From: Chloroflexota bacterium
GTDB lineage: Bacteria; Chloroflexota; Anaerolineae; J102
Length of the DNA stretch: 9,262 bases
Direction: 5' to 3'
NCBI GenBank assembly: GCA_003353825.1
Contig: PIVW01000217.1
Coordinates: forward strand, 1 to 9,262
Part shown: positions 7,121 through 9,262 of the stretch, piece by piece
Position numbering within the stretch: the first letter of the stretch is position 1
Layout: each line of letters starts with the position of its first letter
Made by a program: the position numbers and the translations under genes
Notes under the pieces: generated by a model
Told to the model about the DNA's origin: nothing
What the model saw: only the letters and a program-made list of their open reading frames with translations
Databases searched by the model: none

Positions 7121-7320
7121 TAACTTGGGGGAGCCACCCCGTCCACAAAGGTGGACGTCCGGCGTAGGTTCGTAGAACCCCGCCCGCAGAGCTCGAATTC
7201 ATTCGGTGAGTGCCCCGGAATATCGAGAAGATACCACGTTGGCGGAAGCGATTACGATGTTTGTCGTATTGCCATTACGGCCAGAAATAGCGCTAAAGCG
7301 CTTGCTACGAACCACGTACG
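7101..7320. repeat. Hairpin-rich intergenic region, possibly a dispersed palindromic repeat
   Basis: The spacer between hisH and the DUF402 gene has no believable ORF but is dense in palindromes. Visible stems: GGGG 7127-7130 with CCCC 7137-7140; CGTCCAC 7140-7146 with GTGGACG 7151-7157; GGTTC 7167-7171 with GAACC 7175-7179; TACGA 7253-7257 with TCGTA 7264-7268; and AGCGCT twice at 7289-7294 and 7297-7302. Two longer-range 9-bp pairs interleave: TATCTTCTC 7110-7118 with GAGAAGATA 7225-7233, and GGTTCGTAG 7167-7175 with CTACGAACC 7305-7313. CACGTTGG also repeats directly (7101-7108, 7235-7242). This may be a REP- or MITE-like unit inserted into the operon, an RNA-level control element, or several small repeats. 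No known RNA family is recognised. Confidence 0.5.
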
Positions 7321-7854
7321 TTACGCTTCATCTGTCGGCTCTGGCTGATACTGCATCACCCAAGCCGGTGGGAACTCTTCAGTCGCGATCCAGCGAGTGA
7401 TGTCTCGAATGTGCTCTTCTGCGCGTTCCGCGTCAGCTTGAGAAACGTGCCCCTGTATATACGATTGGTCGAAATGATCCTCGCGCAGGAGTGTTACCAT
7501 GCCGTCAGGCCACAACCAGATATCGAGCAATAAATCGGTGGTCGACCAGGTACCGTCTTCAACCAGTATGGGCGTTGTGACATCGATATGCGTGCCCACT
7601 GTCTTGAGGTCGTTATTGAAAATGCGATCTAAAACCACACCTTGATCACGCAGCCAGAACCGTGCCCAAACCCAACCCGTATCGGCGATTTCGAGTAAGG
7701 TGTTGTGTAATGGTTGCGGTAATTCACCCCACCAGAATTCTTCGACAAGGGTGCTGCCGGTCATGAAGCGTTCGTAGTTGGCCACGGCGCCCGGAAAGCC
7801 GGGCTGACCGCTGATCATAAGCTGTGTGAAGAGTGTTGCAGAGGCGTCTGTCAT
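7321..7854 (-). CDS. DUF402-family protein, possible nucleotide phosphatase
   Basis: A 177-residue soluble protein whose C-terminal half fits DUF402: HIDVTTP (89-95), [20 protein letters not shown] (106-125), [13 protein letters not shown] and an acidic helix. Conserved-looking acidic residues D91, D107, D111, D117 and D126 resemble the metal-binding set of the family. Characterised members (FomD and a staphylococcal nucleoside diphosphatase) hydrolyse phosphate bonds of nucleotides using divalent metals. The N-terminal 40 residues are not recognised. Its ATG overlaps the hisB stop as ATGA, so it is translated together with hisB and is probably useful to the pathway or its nucleotide by-products. 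The stop lies at the edge of the palindromic spacer. Family assignment is fair; substrate unknown. Confidence 0.7.
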   Translation of the reverse strand: MTDASATLFTQLMISGQPGFPGAVANYERFMTGSTLVEEFWWGELPQPLHNTLLEIADTGWVWARFWLRDQGVVLDRIFNNDLKTVGTHIDVTTPILVEDGTWSTTDLLLDIWLWPDGMVTLLREDHFDQSYIQGHVSQADAERAEEHIRDITRWIATEEFPPAWVMQYQPEPTDEA

Positions 7855-8444
7855 GCTGTTAGCGTTCCTTTTGTCGAGGGTACACCCTGGCGACGTTCAT
7901 CCAAACGTGTGGCGCCGTCCAGGGCCCGGCCAAAAGCTTTGAACAGGGCCTCACATTGATGGTGATCGTTGTCACCATACAACACACGAGCATGTAGATT
8001 CATCGCTGCGTGAATGGTGAGCGATTCGAAGAAGTGAGCGATGAGATCGGTACCCAGCCCTCCGATACGAGACGTATGCCAGTCGGCCTGAAATATGGTA
8101 TAGGGTCGTCCGCTCAGATCGATAGCGACCAAGGCCAGGCTTTCATCCATGGGTACATAGCTGTGCGCCGTTCGCACGATACCGTGCCTGTCACCCAGCC
8201 CTTGGGCTATGGTACGTCCGAGACAGATGCCTACATCTTCTACGGTATGATGCTCATCGATATGCAAATCACCTGTGGCCTCGACGGTGAGGTCGAACAG
8301 TCCATGACTTGCAAACAAGGTTAGCATGTGGTCAAAGAAACCGATGCCGGTGTCGATCTGTGTTTTACCCTGGCCGTGCAAATCCAGCATAAGCAGGATA
8401 TCTGTTTCGTTGGTTGTGCGGGTGATGGTGGTCATAGGATTCAT
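7851..8444 (-). CDS. hisB: Imidazoleglycerol-phosphate dehydratase (HisB, monofunctional)
   Basis: HisB removes water from imidazole glycerol phosphate to give imidazole acetol phosphate. The 197-residue product has both manganese-binding repeats: HHTVED (65-70) and [15 protein letters not shown] (161-175), plus GFFDHML (36-42). The N-terminal [10 protein letters not shown] and C-terminal [12 protein letters not shown] ends are typical. There is no histidinol-phosphatase domain as in the E. coli bifunctional enzyme, so that step must come from another gene. The start is uncertain: 8444 (MNPMTT) and 8435 (MTTITRTT) both lack a clear Shine-Dalgarno. A start at 8528 would overlap the upstream gene by 32 bases and add unrelated residues. 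The gene ends in an ATGA overlap with the DUF402 gene. Confidence 0.95.
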   Translation of the reverse strand: MNPMTTITRTTNETDILLMLDLHGQGKTQIDTGIGFFDHMLTLFASHGLFDLTVEATGDLHIDEHHTVEDVGICLGRTIAQGLGDRHGIVRTAHSYVPMDESLALVAIDLSGRPYTIFQADWHTSRIGGLGTDLIAHFFESLTIHAAMNLHARVLYGDNDHHQCEALFKAFGRALDGATRLDERRQGVPSTKGTLTA

Positions 8445-8496
8445 GTTTGTTTCATTAGATAGCTGGGACACATCTATTTGCGCCAGCCACAATGAA

Positions 8497-8916
8497 CTAG
8501 TGATGCCTCGGCATGGGTGTGCCATCATGAGGGCAGCGCAGCAGACCGGGGTCGATCAGCCGCCCGCAGGTTGGGCACATGTATCCATCTTCGATAGCCT
8601 TTTGGGTTAGTTCACTCCCTTTGCTCTCGACCAGGTCTTTCAGACGAGCGGACTCCTCCTCCAAAGGCTCTTTGTCGGTAAAAAGCCCGGGCATGTGTCC
8701 CCGCACAGTGACCTGGCTACCCCCTTCGGGGTTGGGCCCGACCAGAAACTTAAATGTTACGGCATGCTTGGCGTAGTCTTTGGGCGGTTTGAGAGTGACT
8801 TCTTTGGGTTCTTCATTCTCTGTTTCCCAGCCCAGGTCATCAGCCACCTGCTCGGCTGCCATCAATACGATGTCTTCGTTTAGATCGGTTGAGTAGGATA
8901 GTGTAGTGCTTGACAT
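8497..8916 (-). CDS. Small protein of unknown function with C-terminal zinc ribbon
   Basis: A 139-residue acidic, soluble protein that I do not recognise as a named family. The N-terminal 50 residues are rich in Glu and Asp. The middle (52-76) looks like beta strands ([20 protein letters not shown]), followed by a charged helix (83-109). The tail has C114-PT-C117-G then C128-PHDG: half of a treble-cysteine zinc ribbon in which the fourth Cys of a usual CPxCG knuckle is Asp131, so His130 may be the fourth ligand. No signal peptide or membrane segment is seen. A strong AAGGAG precedes the ATG. It is the first gene of the leftward cluster, 52 bases before hisB, and is probably co-transcribed. 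A role in the histidine pathway cannot be claimed. Confidence 0.75.
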   Translation of the reverse strand: MSSTTLSYSTDLNEDIVLMAAEQVADDLGWETENEEPKEVTLKPPKDYAKHAVTFKFLVGPNPEGGSQVTVRGHMPGLFTDKEPLEEESARLKDLVESKGSELTQKAIEDGYMCPTCGRLIDPGLLRCPHDGTPMPRHH

Positions 8917-8921
8917 TAGAT

Positions 8922-8927
8922 CTCCTT
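8922..8927 (-). promoter_or_regulatory. Strong ribosome-binding site of the zinc-ribbon gene
   Basis: Reading leftward, AAGGAG (8927-8922) lies five bases before the ATG at 8916. It is the best Shine-Dalgarno of the minus-strand cluster and supports 8916 as the start. I found no convincing -35/-10 pair between it and 9010. Confidence 0.7.
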
Positions 8928-8980
8928 GCTATGGCGTGAGGCTGCACCTATTCATGCAATTTAGGCGCTTAGGCAAAATG

Positions 8981-9000
8981 ATCGACAGTTTTTTGTCGAT
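8981..9000. promoter_or_regulatory. Perfect inverted repeat upstream of the leftward operon
   Basis: ATCGACA (8981-8987) and TGTCGAT (8994-9000) form a perfect 7-bp stem around the loop GTTTTT. The site lies 65 bases upstream of the first gene of the minus-strand cluster, so it could be an operator or part of the leader. As a terminator for anything arriving from the right it lacks a downstream T run. Confidence 0.4.
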
Positions 9001-9004
9001 GTTT

Positions 9005-9070
9005 GTGGCAAGTGGCGAGTTCAACCTTGTCTGCAACCGAACTCGCATCTGCGACCTGCTACTTGCTACC
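9005..9070. repeat. Degenerate heptamer units in inverted arrangement
   Basis: GTGGCAA (9005-9011) and GTGGCGA (9012-9018) are consecutive 7-base units. On the other side CTGCGAC, CTGCTAC and TTGCTAC (9049-9069) are three more in the opposite orientation (GTAGCAA, GTAGCAG, GTCGCAG on the minus strand). All fit GT-N-G-C-R-R, close to the GTGTCAG reading of the array before hypD. Between them GCGAGTTC (9015-9022) pairs with GAACTCGC (9039-9046). It looks like an older, decayed and inverted relative of the hypD array. Confidence 0.55.
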
Positions 9071-9262
9071 TAGGGTGTTAAATCTGGGCATATACCCAGG
9101 TATTTCTTACTGTATTTTTCATGCACTTTTTGTGTCACATTCAAGAGCACATGAAAGCGTCCTTCGTTTGGAAAGTGGGCATGGTTCATTGATGCCGTTT
9201 TGCATCTTTACAAATTCTTGAGAAGTGCTCTTGTGCTGAAGCCAGAAAGTCCGATTTCAGCG

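Larger units (their letters stand above)
8931..9262. other. Gene-free right edge with several inverted repeats
   Basis: No believable coding region is seen on either strand. Besides the hairpin at 8981-9000 and the heptamers at 9005-9070, it holds three more inverted repeats. CTGGG (9084-9088) pairs with CCCAG (9095-9099). TTTCATG (9117-9123) pairs with CATGAAA (9150-9156). CAAGAGCAC (9142-9150) pairs with GTGCTCTTG (9225-9233). TGTGTCACA at 9131-9139 is a 9-base palindrome. None matches a regulatory site I can name with confidence. It probably carries the promoter of the leftward cluster and perhaps that of a gene beyond the edge. Confidence 0.5.

Noticed and set aside
7040..7324. 11-bp direct repeat ACGTACGTTAC (7040-7050 and 7314-7324) as target-site duplication of an inserted element
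   Set aside because: The left copy lies inside conserved hisH codons (IGNVRS) and the flanks do not extend the match. Chance or a small repeat is as likely.
8444..8528. Longer HisB start at 8528
   Set aside because: It would add 28 residues with no family resemblance and overlap the zinc-ribbon gene; the conserved protein begins near [10 protein letters not shown].
9131..9139. TGTGTCACA as a CRP/FNR-type binding site
   Set aside because: The half-sites lack the required 4-6 base spacer and no promoter is positioned beside it.

Overview
The window looks like the chromosome of a bacterium with roughly 50-55% GC that can live without oxygen. It carries an oxygen-sensitive glycyl-radical enzyme with its radical-SAM activase. 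A Chloroflexota origin is a guess, based on the style of the histidine proteins, the heptanucleotide repeats and the palindrome-rich spacers. No rRNA, tRNA, transposase, CRISPR array or replication origin is visible.

Left edge (1-592): a decayed 3' end of a type I restriction subunit gene (hsdR). A segment is missing and the frame is broken, so it encodes nothing functional here. A spacer follows with a good sigma70-type promoter (813-841) overlapped by an inverted repeat.

Plus-strand catabolic cluster (889-5010): a GntR/FCD regulator, six bases later a glycyl-radical-enzyme activase with two extra ferredoxin-type clusters, then a glycyl-radical enzyme. The enzyme shows every active-site residue I recall for trans-4-hydroxy-L-proline dehydratase (HypD), all at a constant offset of -2. 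The activase would install the glycyl radical. HypD would convert hydroxyproline to pyrroline-5-carboxylate, and the GntR protein probably controls the set. Ten perfect ACCTGAC heptamers end two bases before the hypD ribosome-binding site.

Convergence point: a long imperfect hairpin (5023-5064) separates hypD from a leftward histidine operon.

Minus-strand histidine cluster (8916 down to 5066), in transcription order: a small zinc-ribbon protein of unknown role, hisB (dehydratase only), a DUF402 protein, hisH, hisA, and a broken acetyltransferase-like gene. The hisB/DUF402 and hisA/acetyltransferase junctions are both ATGA overlaps. The acetyltransferase gene has an exact 8-bp tandem duplication that shifts the frame; removing one copy restores a plausible C terminus. 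A hairpin-rich spacer of about 240 bp lies between the DUF402 gene and hisH.

Right edge (8931-9262): no gene. It holds several inverted repeats and a second, degenerate, inverted set of heptamers related to those before hypD.
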